From a virus: DNA of 24,327 nucleotides. The notes below the pieces were generated by a model. That model was not told where the DNA came from and did not search any database. It was given only the letters and a program-made list of their open reading frames with translations. Shown here in pieces: positions 13,188-21,063 of the stretch (positions are counted from its first letter, which is position 1; each line of letters opens with the position of its first letter). The position numbers and the translations under genes are program-made. The DNA lies in the IMG/VR virus record IMGVR_UViG_3300049473_000237, positions 1 through 24,327 of that record. One strand, written 5' to 3'.

Positions 13188-15941
13188 CTATCCCCTCTGG
13201 AAGAAGCGGGAGATCTGGCTCCCGTTCCTCTGTATCGTGTTCACTATCAGCCTCTCGCCCGCCGGGGTGTTCATGTAGTCCTCGAGCAGGTTCGGGTCGG
13301 TCACGTTGACGACGTTGATCGGCTGCGACTCCTGCCTCGCAGGCTCGGCCTGCGCCTGCCTCTCCTGGCCCGGCGTCTTGACCGAGACGGTCTCGTTCGG
13401 CGTGGCCCTGAAGGCCACCATCTGGCTGTCCGGCCCGCCGGCGCCCCCGACCCTGAAGGAGCCGCCGTTCTGGAAGCCCTGCATGCTCGTGCCGGAGATC
13501 TGCCCGACGAGCCCGGCCGTCGCCGCGGCGACGCTCGCCATGGCCGCGAGGTTCGCGGGCCACGGGTTCGCGGCGGCGGCGGCGATGCCCTGGATGATCT
13601 TGACGGTCGAGTCGGCGATCGCGAACGCCTTGCTCGCCCTGAACATCACCTGGTAGACGCCGGACTGCTCGCCGGCAAACTGCCTTGTGATCTGGCCGAG
13701 CGAGTTGAAGATGCTCTGCCCCTGACTGAGCTGCGTCCTGAAGCGGTCGGTCTCGTACTGCAGCACCTGCTGGTTGTACTCCTGGTTGGCCTGCCGCGAG
13801 AGCTCGAGGTACTCGCCCTCGGTGATGAGCCTCGCCTCCATGGCCTGCCTGAGGATCTCGGTCCTGGCGTTCTGCTGGTCTTGGAGGGCCTGCAGCCCCG
13901 CCTCCCCCTCGGTCCCCGGCAGCTCGGCCCTCACCCCCTGGAGCCCCTGCGCGAGCTGCGTCTGGGAGAGCGCCTGACTGTACTGGGCAGCCGAGATGGC
14001 GCCCTCCGCCAGGAGCCCGTTGAGGGCGGCCTGCGTGTTCCTGTACTCCTCGGCGGGCCCGCGGATCTGGTCGAGTATGTCGGCCTGCGCCTGCAGCGCC
14101 TGGTTGGCCCTGAGCTGCGTCTCGACGAGCTCGCGCTCGCCGCCGACGAGCTCGCGCTTGAGGGCCTTCTCCGCCTTGATGAGGCTCTCGGCGATCTCCC
14201 TCTCGGAGTTCGTCATGCGGAGGGCGTCGCCCTCCTTCCTGAGCTCCGCCACGAGCTTCTGGAGGTCCGCCTCTACACCCTTGGGCCTCGTGGGCCCCGC
14301 GACTGCGAGCTGCTGCCTCGCGGCGCTCTGCTCCGCCTCGCGCGCGGCCTCGTTCCTCAGCCGCTCGGCCGCGACCTGCTTGGCCCTGTCCTGCAGGGCA
14401 GTGAACGCGGGGTCGACCATCTTCGTGAAGTCGCCGACGAAGTCGCGGTTGAAGCCCTCGAGGAAGGCGCTCTTGACGTCGGACCCGAAGTCCCTGATCC
14501 CCTGCGGGATGGTCGGGGTGGGTATCGTGATGCCCGCGACCTCCCCGATCTCGCCTATCGCCACCCCGACCTTGCCGAGGACCTGGAGGGCGAAGTCGGC
14601 AAACTGACGGAACTTGTCCACGACCCAGTCGAGGGCGGCCTTGAAGCTGTCCACGATCTCCTGTGCCACCTCCGAGCCGAGCGCTCTCAGCACGACCTCC
14701 CGCACCTTGCCGAAGACGACCTGCGCCGCCCTGAAGAGGCCGTAGTAGTAGCCTATGATCGAGTTGATGACCGTCTTGACGGCGTTCAGCACGTCCACCC
14801 AGCTGAGGCCGAAGGACGCGACAGACGTCGTCGCCCAGGCGATTGCCTGGTTGAGCTTCTCGCCGATGAGCTGGATGACCGGCCCGGCGTACTGCCGGAT
14901 GAGCTGGAATGCCGCGACCCCGTAGTCGCGCAGGGTGGTGACCCCGTCCGCGCCGATGTGTATCTGGTCGCTGAAGGCGACGAGCGCGGCGACCGCCGCC
15001 GTGATCCCGACCGCAATGGCTCCTATGGGGTTGGCGGCGATGACCAGCGTCAGCGCCCTCGTGGCCTGGATGGCCGAGTTGATCCCGCGGGCGACGAGCA
15101 CGGTGACTATCGTCGCCCCGAGCGCCGCGGCGGCGCGGATCAGGATGTCCATGTTCTCCGCCAGGGTCAGGATGACCCTGGCGAGGGTCGCGGACGACCC
15201 AAGCATCTGGTCTATACCGCCGACGGCCTGGGTGATGCTGTTGCGAAGCACGGTGAACGCCTGACCGATCGTCGGGACCGTCTTGGCGAACCTCTGGTCG
15301 AGCTCCTCGCGCGCCTTGGCGAAGGCGTCGAACACTATGTCCGCCGTGATCTTGCCCTCGGCGCCCATGTTGCGCAGCTCGCCCCTCGTGATGCCCATCG
15401 ACTTCGCGATGACGTCGGCTACGGCGGGCAGCTGCTCGAGCACCGACCTGAGCTCATCGCCCCTCAGGGCGCCCGATGCGAGGCCCTGGGAGAGCTGGAT
15501 GATGCCGGCCTGGGCCTCGGACGCGCTCGCCCCGGAGAGGACAACGGCCTGGTTGAGCGACTTGGTGAACTGGAGCGTCTCCTCCTGCGAGCGGCCCATC
15601 TCCTTGACCGCGAGGCCCACCCTCGCGTACAGCTCGGCCGTCGACTCGTAGGCGCTCCTCGTGCTGTTGGCTATCTTGAAGAGCTCGGAGGTGACGACGG
15701 CCAGCTGCGAGGTGTTCTGCGTCACGCCCCTGAGCCTGTTCTGGAGGTTGGTGTAGGTGTCGACGATGCCGGTCAGCTGGCGCACGAGGAGGGCGCCGCC
15801 TGTGAAGGCGAGCGCCCTCTTCACGAGCTGGCCGACGCGGTCCGCCGCAGTCCCGGTGTCGTCGAGGGCGCCCTTGATCTTCCTCACGTTCGCGACACCC
15901 TGCGCGGGGTCAATGACGACTTCTATATTGTATACCGGCAT
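13188..15941 (-). CDS. Tail tape measure protein
   Basis: The 917-aa protein starts 32 bp inside the end of the GT frame. The N-terminal part (about residues 60-250) fits the tape-measure N-terminal family, with YTNLQNRLRGVTQN, SGASASEAQAGIIQLSQGLASGALRGDELRSV cut into helices, and TVLRNSITQAVGGID. Hydrophobic segments follow (about 255-330), then long Gln/Ala/Glu-rich coiled coil (about 500-780), and a short C-terminal tail. At about 0.15 nm per residue it would specify a tail of roughly 140 nm; that figure is an extrapolation. Its place straight after the G/GT chaperones is standard. Confidence 0.93.
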   Translation of the reverse strand: MPVYNIEVVIDPAQGVANVRKIKGALDDTGTAADRVGQLVKRALAFTGGALLVRQLTGIVDTYTNLQNRLRGVTQNTSQLAVVTSELFKIANSTRSAYESTAELYARVGLAVKEMGRSQEETLQFTKSLNQAVVLSGASASEAQAGIIQLSQGLASGALRGDELRSVLEQLPAVADVIAKSMGITRGELRNMGAEGKITADIVFDAFAKAREELDQRFAKTVPTIGQAFTVLRNSITQAVGGIDQMLGSSATLARVILTLAENMDILIRAAAALGATIVTVLVARGINSAIQATRALTLVIAANPIGAIAVGITAAVAALVAFSDQIHIGADGVTTLRDYGVAAFQLIRQYAGPVIQLIGEKLNQAIAWATTSVASFGLSWVDVLNAVKTVINSIIGYYYGLFRAAQVVFGKVREVVLRALGSEVAQEIVDSFKAALDWVVDKFRQFADFALQVLGKVGVAIGEIGEVAGITIPTPTIPQGIRDFGSDVKSAFLEGFNRDFVGDFTKMVDPAFTALQDRAKQVAAERLRNEAAREAEQSAARQQLAVAGPTRPKGVEADLQKLVAELRKEGDALRMTNSEREIAESLIKAEKALKRELVGGERELVETQLRANQALQAQADILDQIRGPAEEYRNTQAALNGLLAEGAISAAQYSQALSQTQLAQGLQGVRAELPGTEGEAGLQALQDQQNARTEILRQAMEARLITEGEYLELSRQANQEYNQQVLQYETDRFRTQLSQGQSIFNSLGQITRQFAGEQSGVYQVMFRASKAFAIADSTVKIIQGIAAAAANPWPANLAAMASVAAATAGLVGQISGTSMQGFQNGGSFRVGGAGGPDSQMVAFRATPNETVSVKTPGQERQAQAEPARQESQPINVVNVTDPNLLEDYMNTPAGERLIVNTIQRNGSQISRFFQRG

Positions 15942-16736
15942 GCTTCCCCACCTTCTGCGGCTTCGCGGTCCTCGCCCGCGACGCCTTTATCTGTGCGATG
16001 GCCCACTTTATGTAGGCCGAATCCATCTCCCTCATTATGTGCACGAACGCCTGGCACATGTCGCCGTCGAGTCCGGCCCTGTCCGCGTACTCCACGGTCT
16101 TGTCCCAGGGTATCGGCCCGGGCCCAGACTCCGTCTGCCCCCTGCACGAGCTCAGGTCGTAGAACGCGGTCAGGAGGAAGTCGTCCCCGTGGTAGAGCGG
16201 GGGTTCGTTCAGCGCCCAGTCTGGGAGCGGCCGCCCCTTCGCGAGGGCGGCCTCTATGGAGAACTCCTTCTCCTTGTACTCGAGCTCCCAGATCAGGCGC
16301 TTCCTCAGTTTCCCGCCTTGCCCTCGGCGTCTATCACCTCGCCGGCGAAGTTCGCGCTGTTGCCGGCGAAGTTGCGCACCTCGTCGAAGAGCCAGTCGGG
16401 GAGGGCCTCGAGGAACTGCGCGCAGGCCTCGGGGCTGAAGGGCACCTGCCCGCCCGCGGAGTCAGTCACATCACCCCAGTTCACCACGACGTGCTTCGGG
16501 AACAGCTCCCGGTCCTCGTCGCGGTTCTCGGCGATCATGGCCGGGCTGATAGCGCCAGCCTGCACGGCGCGGACGTTCTTGCGGGTCCGCTTCAGTACGG
16601 CGTTGAAATAGGGCTTATTGGCCTCCGTCGCGGGCCTCACCACCAGGAAGGGCTCGCCCTTCACCTGGTAGAGGGTGCACTTGGCCGTCTTATCGCGGAC
16701 CTCGAGGGCCCGCAGGTGGCTGAAGTCGTTGCTCAT
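15910..16736 (-). CDS. Tail assembly chaperone, frameshifted gpGT form
   Basis: This is the product of a -1 ribosomal frameshift at complement(16308..16314), joining the 143-aa G part to 132 further residues, 275 aa in total. The downstream frame has no ATG and runs open from the shift point to a TGA at 15910. Its reading, which includes RPLPDWALNEPPLYHGDDFLLTAF cut by helices and IPWDKTVEYADRAGLD, is a conserved phage T-domain pattern, so the frame is real. By analogy with lambda, gpG and gpGT bind the tape measure and recruit tube subunits during assembly but are not in the virion. A 61-aa GTG-started fragment at 15910-16095 is only the tail of this frame. Confidence 0.85.
16305..16736 (-). 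CDS. Tail assembly chaperone gpG-like (unshifted form)
   Basis: The ATG follows AGAGGAAGAGGAGGAGCGACAAC. The 143-aa protein is mixed alpha/beta with an acidic C-terminal half and ends three residues after AGG-type linker, directly at the slippery site. Its position between the tail tube and tape measure genes, and the frameshift into a second conserved frame, identify it as the G component. There is no membrane or enzymatic signature. It is expected to be made in excess over the fused form. Confidence 0.8.
   Translation of the reverse strand: MSNDFSHLRALEVRDKTAKCTLYQVKGEPFLVVRPATEANKPYFNAVLKRTRKNVRAVQAGAISPAMIAENRDEDRELFPKHVVVNWGDVTDSAGGQVPFSPEACAQFLEALPDWLFDEVRNFAGNSANFAGEVIDAEGKAGN
16308..16314 (-). 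other. -1 frameshift slippery site GGGAAAC
   Basis: In the gpG frame the codons read G-GGA-AAC, a perfect X-XXY-YYZ heptamer, immediately followed by the TGA stop. Slipping back one base gives GGG-AAA and continues as CTG-AGG into the T frame. Lambda uses GGGAAAG at the equivalent place. A GAGG run about a dozen bases upstream could act as a stimulatory internal Shine-Dalgarno element. Confidence 0.88.
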
Positions 16737-16760
16737 GTTGTCGCTCCTCCTCTTCCTCTG

Positions 16761-18251
16761 TTAAAAGTTGGGGGCGTAGGGGAAGAACGAGATCCCCACA
16801 GAGTACCCGAGGGTCGCGTCCCCGTACGCCTGGGCGGTGGTGTTGATGAGGACGCTCTCGTTGACCGGGTACTCGCGGGAGCCGTCGCCGAGTGTCATGC
16901 TGGGCACGTCGACCACGATCGCCCCGTCGTCGTTCCGGATCGAGAAGTCCATGGTCACCCTCGTGTTGTCGCGCACGGCTGCCACGACGTCGCCTTCCGT
17001 GAACAGCAGCTGGGCCTCGATGTCGATCTCGAAGTTGCCGGTGTTCATGAACTTGGCGCCGAGCTGGCCGAGCACCTTCTCGGGGCTGACATTGTTGTTG
17101 ATGTTGAAGGTGAGGGACTTGAAGTCCGTCGAGAGGCCCGTCTCGTCCACCTGCTGTATGCGCAGCCGCGCGATGTCGGCCGAGGTGTTGAAGGCCGCGG
17201 TCTGCAGCGGCTCGATCGGGCTGTCGGCGTTAGTGGCCCGGGTGGTGTCGGGCGGCTCGGTGTCGGTGCCCGCGAACGCGAGGGTCAGGGTGGCCTTGTC
17301 GGTCAGCGGGAGCTCGAAGCCGAGGGTGTTGCAGTAGTTGCCCTTGGCGTACTCGTACTCGTCGGCGCCGCCGGCCCCCAGGTTGGGGTAAGCGGCCTCA
17401 AACTGGTAGCTCTGCTCCAGGTAGTCGGAGTCGTCGACTGACACGTTCCGGACGAACCGCCCGAAGTAGATGTCGACCTCCTGGGCGGCGCCCGCCTCTG
17501 TCGCCCACGTCTGGCCCGTCTTGTCGACGACCAGGGCGTTCGCGGCCGCACTCACGACGCGGACGAAGCCCTTATTGTTCGCCGTGGTGAAGTGGTTGAG
17601 CGCCGCGTCGCCGCCCACCCACAACATCTGCCCCGCGTAGAGGCCGAGGGTGGTGAAGTCGAGGACCGTGCTCGTGATCGTTACGACGCCCGCCGTGACG
17701 TCGACCTCGAGGTCGCCCGCCGCAGACCGGACGCCGCAGACCGCGAGCTCGCAGTTCGCGGGTGGCGAGGCCTCGTCGACGAGGTCGGTCGTGACCGGGA
17801 CGGAGGTGGTGGTGCCGCCTGCGTCGACCACCTTCAGGCCGTTGTTGCCCGAGTTGGTGAGGCCGCGCGCGTAGACCAGGTGCCCCGCCGGGATCGCTGC
17901 CGCCATGGCCGGCACGGTGTACTCGTCATTGGCGCCGCCGGTGACCGCCGTCGGCACCGCGACCGTCTGCCCGACGAGGCTCGAGAACATGAAGCCCTCG
18001 ACGAAGTCGATGAAGTGGTCGAGTGTCATGTCGCCGTCGAACTCGACCGCGCTGTCGAGGTCGGTGACGGTGCCCTTCCGGCGCTGCCGACTCTTGGAGA
18101 TGGGGCTGCGCGCGACGGTGGTAATGGACGCGCCGAAGGTGTTGATGCCGTTCGGCTCGAGCGTCTTCCACGTGGGGCTGGCCGGCAGCACGCCCAGGGT
18201 CTCCTCGATGGCGTACGCCAGGGAGATGTTATTGGTGAGAACGCGTCCCAT
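16761..18251 (-). CDS. Major tail tube protein
   Basis: The 496-aa protein starts behind AAGGAGGGAAACGAC. It begins MGRVLTNNISLAYAIEETLGVLPASPTWKTLEPNGI, the usual opening of large siphovirus tail tube proteins, followed by RSPISKSRQRRKGTVTDLDS, and is beta-rich throughout. The position between the tail terminator and chaperone genes agrees. At 496 residues it is larger than minimal tube proteins of about 200-250, so it probably carries an extra Ig-like or decoration domain, possibly around residues 100-260 where several GGxTTSVPV-type strands occur. That extra domain is inferred. Confidence 0.85.
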   Translation of the reverse strand: MGRVLTNNISLAYAIEETLGVLPASPTWKTLEPNGINTFGASITTVARSPISKSRQRRKGTVTDLDSAVEFDGDMTLDHFIDFVEGFMFSSLVGQTVAVPTAVTGGANDEYTVPAMAAAIPAGHLVYARGLTNSGNNGLKVVDAGGTTTSVPVTTDLVDEASPPANCELAVCGVRSAAGDLEVDVTAGVVTITSTVLDFTTLGLYAGQMLWVGGDAALNHFTTANNKGFVRVVSAAANALVVDKTGQTWATEAGAAQEVDIYFGRFVRNVSVDDSDYLEQSYQFEAAYPNLGAGGADEYEYAKGNYCNTLGFELPLTDKATLTLAFAGTDTEPPDTTRATNADSPIEPLQTAAFNTSADIARLRIQQVDETGLSTDFKSLTFNINNNVSPEKVLGQLGAKFMNTGNFEIDIEAQLLFTEGDVVAAVRDNTRVTMDFSIRNDDGAIVVDVPSMTLGDGSREYPVNESVLINTTAQAYGDATLGYSVGISFFPYAPNF

Positions 18252-18264
18252 GTCGTTTCCCTCC

Positions 18265-18678
18265 TTATCTTGTCTCTTCGAAGTGAGTGTTGACTATCAT
18301 ATTCTGCTGGTACCACTCGCCGTCCGTCCCGACGGTGACCACGCGGCCGCCGTCCGTCCAGAGGGACGCGGACACCCGCACGCCGTCGAGCAGGTCGAGC
18401 GCCTGCTTGGCCAGCTCGTCGTTGCCGTTCGTCGCGTCGCCGTTCGGCGTGAACACCTGGACGACCGCGGTGCCACCGTGCAGGAACTTCCTCCCGCCCG
18501 CGGCCCCGAGCGTCTCCTGGCCGCCCGACGTGAACCTCACGTCGAGCCTCGCCCACTTCACGCCTGCGGCGGGCTCGGGCGGGGAGAAGGGCTGGTTGGG
18601 CAGGGCGATGGGAAAGTCCCCCTCGAACTCGTCCAGGAACCTCTGCATGATGGCGTTCCTCGCCTCCTCGTGCGTCAT
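18265..18678 (-). CDS. Tail terminator (gpU/DUF4128-like)
   Basis: The 137-aa protein starts with MTHEEARNAIMQRF, has a central WARLDVRFTSGGQETLG strand pair, and the helix ELAKQALDLLDGV, matching the fold order of DUF4128/gpU-like tail terminators. It overlaps the HK97 gp10-like gene by ATGA and is followed by the tail tube gene, the usual neck order. It should cap the finished tail tube and join it to the head. Confidence 0.75.
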   Translation of the reverse strand: MTHEEARNAIMQRFLDEFEGDFPIALPNQPFSPPEPAAGVKWARLDVRFTSGGQETLGAAGGRKFLHGGTAVVQVFTPNGDATNGNDELAKQALDLLDGVRVSASLWTDGGRVVTVGTDGEWYQQNMIVNTHFEETR

Positions 18679-19070
18679 CCGAGCCTCCTCCCCTTCCTCC
18701 TGTCGACGGCTTTCTTCAGCGCCGCCTCGACGAAGCCCCTCTTCTCCGGGTGATGGGCGTCGAGGTACTGTATATAAGGCACGTTGTTAGTTATAAATAT
18801 CACGTCTGACGGCCTGGCCGAAGCCAGCGTTGTCACCGGGTCCACCCCCTCGGCCCGCACCTCGGCCCTCGGGGCGTTGCCGCCCTCGATCTCGCGGGTG
18901 TCCGGCACAGCCACCGACGGCGTCCAGTTTATGCGGGCGTGCCCGGTGTCGACGGGCGTGTCCTCGACCAGGTAGCCGTGGACCTCGAGGGCCAGGCCGA
19001 AGAGGTCCTCCCCCACGGCCGCCTCGAGCTTCCTCGACACCCTCGCCGCCTCATCCCTGTTCTTACCCAC
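18675..19070 (-). CDS. HK97 gp10-like neck/tail completion protein
   Basis: The start is GTG at complement(19068..19070), after GAGGGGGACCA and overlapping the previous stop by 8 bp. The 131-aa protein has TPVDTGHARINW (residues 38-49), NNVPYIQYLDAHHPEKRGFVE near the C-terminus and a basic tail. This is the typical signature of HK97 gp10-type proteins. They sit at the head-tail interface and help complete or stabilise the connector. Confidence 0.85.
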   Translation of the reverse strand: MGKNRDEAARVSRKLEAAVGEDLFGLALEVHGYLVEDTPVDTGHARINWTPSVAVPDTREIEGGNAPRAEVRAEGVDPVTTLASARPSDVIFITNNVPYIQYLDAHHPEKRGFVEAALKKAVDRRKGRRLG

Positions 19071-19458
19071 TGGTCCCCCTCAGCTGCAGCACGGCGACGA
19101 CGGGCACGCCCGCCGCCTCCGGTATGTTGGCCGCCACCACGCTGTAGACCTGGGCGCCGTCGACCAGTCTCGCGCCGGGCTTCAGCGCCGCGATCTGCGC
19201 GGCCGAGAGCGGCCCTATGGAGAGGATCGCCTGCCGGTCGCCCGCCTGGATGGTCGTGCCGTCCACGTACTTCTCGTCGTAGCCGGCCATGACCGCCTCC
19301 ACGTCGACGTCCACGACGGTCTGGGCGCCGCCCGCACCGGGGTCCCCGGGCGTGAGCGCGCCCCTCGTGATTATCCTGACCTGCCTCGTGGACCCGAGGT
19401 CCGCGAGCGCATCCGCGACGCCGTCGAGCAGGTCCTGAGCTATCGTCACGTCGCCCAT
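19063..19458 (-). CDS. Head closure (neck) protein
   Basis: The 131-aa protein starts one base after the previous TGA. An N-terminal helix is followed by a small beta-barrel-like part containing VDGTTIQAGDRQAILSIGPL, and GARLVDGAQVYSVVAANI near the C-terminus. This matches head-closure or stopper proteins that seal the connector after DNA packaging. The call rests on these motifs and on its exact place between connector and gp10-like genes. Confidence 0.65.
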   Translation of the reverse strand: MGDVTIAQDLLDGVADALADLGSTRQVRIITRGALTPGDPGAGGAQTVVDVDVEAVMAGYDEKYVDGTTIQAGDRQAILSIGPLSAAQIAALKPGARLVDGAQVYSVVAANIPEAAGVPVVAVLQLRGTSG

Positions 19459-19459
19459 G

Positions 19460-19894
19460 TCAACACACCCCCGTCCGCTCGTCGAACTCGTCCGACGGCG
19501 GGTTGTCGGTCATGCCGCGCCTGAACGCGGAGCCGTAGCGGTCCTCGTCCCCGTCCTCGGCCTCCATCTCCGACACCGACGTCCCCGTGAGCTCCGGACC
19601 GAGCGGAACCGAGTCCGCGTCGGCTCCCCCTCCCTCCCTTGCCCTCTGGTCAAAACTCTTGGCGAGGTCGATGTAGTGGTCGTACTTGTCGGAGTTGGAC
19701 ACCGCGACGGGGCCGGCCTTGACGTCGACCTTCGCCGCGTACTTCGCGGCTATGGCCCTCGCGGCCATCGCCGCAGCCCTATAGACGTTGGACTCGAGGT
19801 CTATGATGACCGCGTAGTCCGCGGTGGTGAGCTTCTCGTCCGCCCCCGCAGGGTCCTGCACGAGGGCCCTGAGCTGTGCCTCTGTCGCTGCCAT
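19460..19894 (-). CDS. Head-tail connector/adaptor protein
   Basis: The 144-aa protein is mostly helical: an N-terminal ATEAQLRALVQDP, TADYAVIIDLESNVYRAAAMAARAIAAKYAAKVDV, then SDKYDHYIDLAKSFDQRARE, followed by an acidic unstructured C-terminus. This helix bundle with the AxAIAAKYAxKVD pattern is typical of head-tail connectors that dock under the portal. The start is one base from the preceding stop, and it opens the block of neck genes. Confidence 0.75.
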   Translation of the reverse strand: MAATEAQLRALVQDPAGADEKLTTADYAVIIDLESNVYRAAAMAARAIAAKYAAKVDVKAGPVAVSNSDKYDHYIDLAKSFDQRAREGGGADADSVPLGPELTGTSVSEMEAEDGDEDRYGSAFRRGMTDNPPSDEFDERTGVC

Positions 19895-19895
19895 T

Positions 19896-20585
19896 TTACA
19901 CCCTCGTCCTCTCGATCGGGTTGCCGTTGACGTCGTTGGTGATGTCGAACCTGGCGACCTCGGTCGTGTTGTCGTCCTTGTAGAAGATCATCTGGCCGCC
20001 GACGAGGTGCCAGCGGCCACCCTCTATGTCCTTTATGAAGGAGATGTCGCCGGAGAGCGTCGCGAGGTCGGCGGCCGAGGCCCTCGAGGAGACGTCCACG
20101 TCCAGACGAGCCATCTCTGTGTCATACTCGCCCGCGGGCGCTCTCGAGGAGACCGCCGCGTCGAGGTTTGCCATCTCCGTGTCGTACTCGCCCGCAGGCG
20201 CCCTCGAGGAGACCGCCGCGTCCAGTTCGTCGACGAACTGCCCGACCTTGATCTCTCCAGTCTGGGGCGAGTTGGCCGCCGAGGCGCAGTCCGCCCTCAG
20301 CTCGAGCGTGTCGTCGGCCGTCATGTTGGTGATCGCCGACGTGTCGAGGTCGTGCCCGTAGGCGCCGGGGTCGTTCGCCGCGTCGAGCTCGGACATGACC
20401 TGCTGACGCGTCGTCCAGCCCGCGGCCTTGAAGGTGTCGTCGTCGAAGTCGAGCCAGTATCCGTCGCTGACCCTCCGCACGGAGAGCAGCGCGTCCGAGA
20501 GCCCCGTGAGGGGCGCGAGCGACCCGTCGAGCATGACGGCCTCGACCCTCTCGGTCGCCCCTGTCTGAATCCTGACGCTGTCCAT
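19896..20585 (-). CDS. Structural protein with tandem 20-residue repeats
   Basis: The ATG at complement(20583..20585) follows TAAGGAGGGCGAT; upstream codons in the same frame have no such site. The 229-aa protein has a beta-rich N-terminal half (DGYWLDFDDDTFK). A repeat region follows at about residues 133-190, where LDAAVSSRAPAGEYDTEMA occurs twice and a third, degenerate copy follows. Its C-terminus reads GGRWHLVGGQMIFYKDDNTTEVARFD, a closing strand set seen at the ends of phage fibre and baseplate proteins. A virion part, perhaps a collar or fibre, is likely. Its exact place is unknown. Confidence 0.7.
   Translation of the reverse strand: MDSVRIQTGATERVEAVMLDGSLAPLTGLSDALLSVRRVSDGYWLDFDDDTFKAAGWTTRQQVMSELDAANDPGAYGHDLDTSAITNMTADDTLELRADCASAANSPQTGEIKVGQFVDELDAAVSSRAPAGEYDTEMANLDAAVSSRAPAGEYDTEMARLDVDVSSRASAADLATLSGDISFIKDIEGGRWHLVGGQMIFYKDDNTTEVARFDITNDVNGNPIERTRV
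20041..20220 (-). repeat. Tandem 60-bp coding repeat
   Basis: Positions 20101-20160 and 20161-20220 match at 51 of 60 bases and encode two copies of a 20-residue unit. Positions 20041-20100 hold a weaker third copy. The period is a multiple of three, so unit gain or loss keeps the frame. The repeat encodes an Ala/Ser/Glu-rich segment likely to form a rod or flexible spacer. Confidence 0.85.
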
Positions 20586-20595
20586 ATCGCCCTCC

Positions 20596-21063
20596 TTACA
20601 CCGAGCCCCTGATGATGGGCCCGGTCGCCTTCGCATCGTCTGCGCTGGGAAATGTGGCGGCCGTCAGGTGCCTCTCCACGGCCGCCAGGATGCCGTCGGC
20701 GGTCGCCCCGCGGAGCGCCGTCATGAGTCCGTCGTGCGCCGCGTACGGCGCCACGGTCCCGTCGCACTTGGAGTCGGGGCACGCCCCGCCCGCGGTGAAG
20801 GCCCACGACCCGCACTTCCCGCACCTCCCGAGCATCTGCCCAGGCCTCGCCGGGTGCATGCCGTTCTCGAAGCGCAGGTGCAGCGTCGGCGAGGTGGAGC
20901 CCGGTACCGGGTAGGCCCTGAAGACGGAGCCCTCCCTGAAGCCGTAGTCGCACCACACGTCCACCCACTTCTGACCGCGCTCGGCGTTCGCCTCGAACTG
21001 CACGGACCGGACCTCGAGCCCGGTCACCTCCCTGACTGCCACGGGGTTCGTCAGTGTTATCAT
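20596..21063 (-). CDS. Hypothetical protein with four-Cys zinc-ribbon-like motif (155 aa)
   Basis: The start overlaps the end of the glycosyltransferase gene (ATGA). Cysteines 81, 84, 95 and 100 form C-x2-C-x10-C-x4-C, a plausible small zinc ribbon. The N-terminal part is beta-rich (VRSVQFEANAERGQKWVDVWCDYGF) and the C-terminal part helical. No family is recognised with confidence. Coupling to the glycosyltransferase upstream and to structural genes downstream suggests a virion or assembly protein, which is inference. Confidence 0.7.
   Translation of the reverse strand: MITLTNPVAVREVTGLEVRSVQFEANAERGQKWVDVWCDYGFREGSVFRAYPVPGSTSPTLHLRFENGMHPARPGQMLGRCGKCGSWAFTAGGACPDSKCDGTVAPYAAHDGLMTALRGATADGILAAVERHLTAATFPSADDAKATGPIIRGSV

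Noticed and set aside
15910-16095. Independent 61-aa gene with a GTG start
   Set aside because: It is the end of a longer conserved frame entered by -1 frameshift from gpG.
12933-17441. 1502-codon open frame on the plus strand opposite the tape measure and tail genes
   Set aside because: It is antisense to well-supported genes, has low-complexity Arg/Gly/Leu-rich composition with no motif, and arises because the GC-rich minus-strand codons lack stops in this phase.
20041-20220. Short tandem repeats as a CRISPR array
   Set aside because: The units are contiguous, 60 bp long, without spacers, and encode protein repeats in the frame of a real gene.
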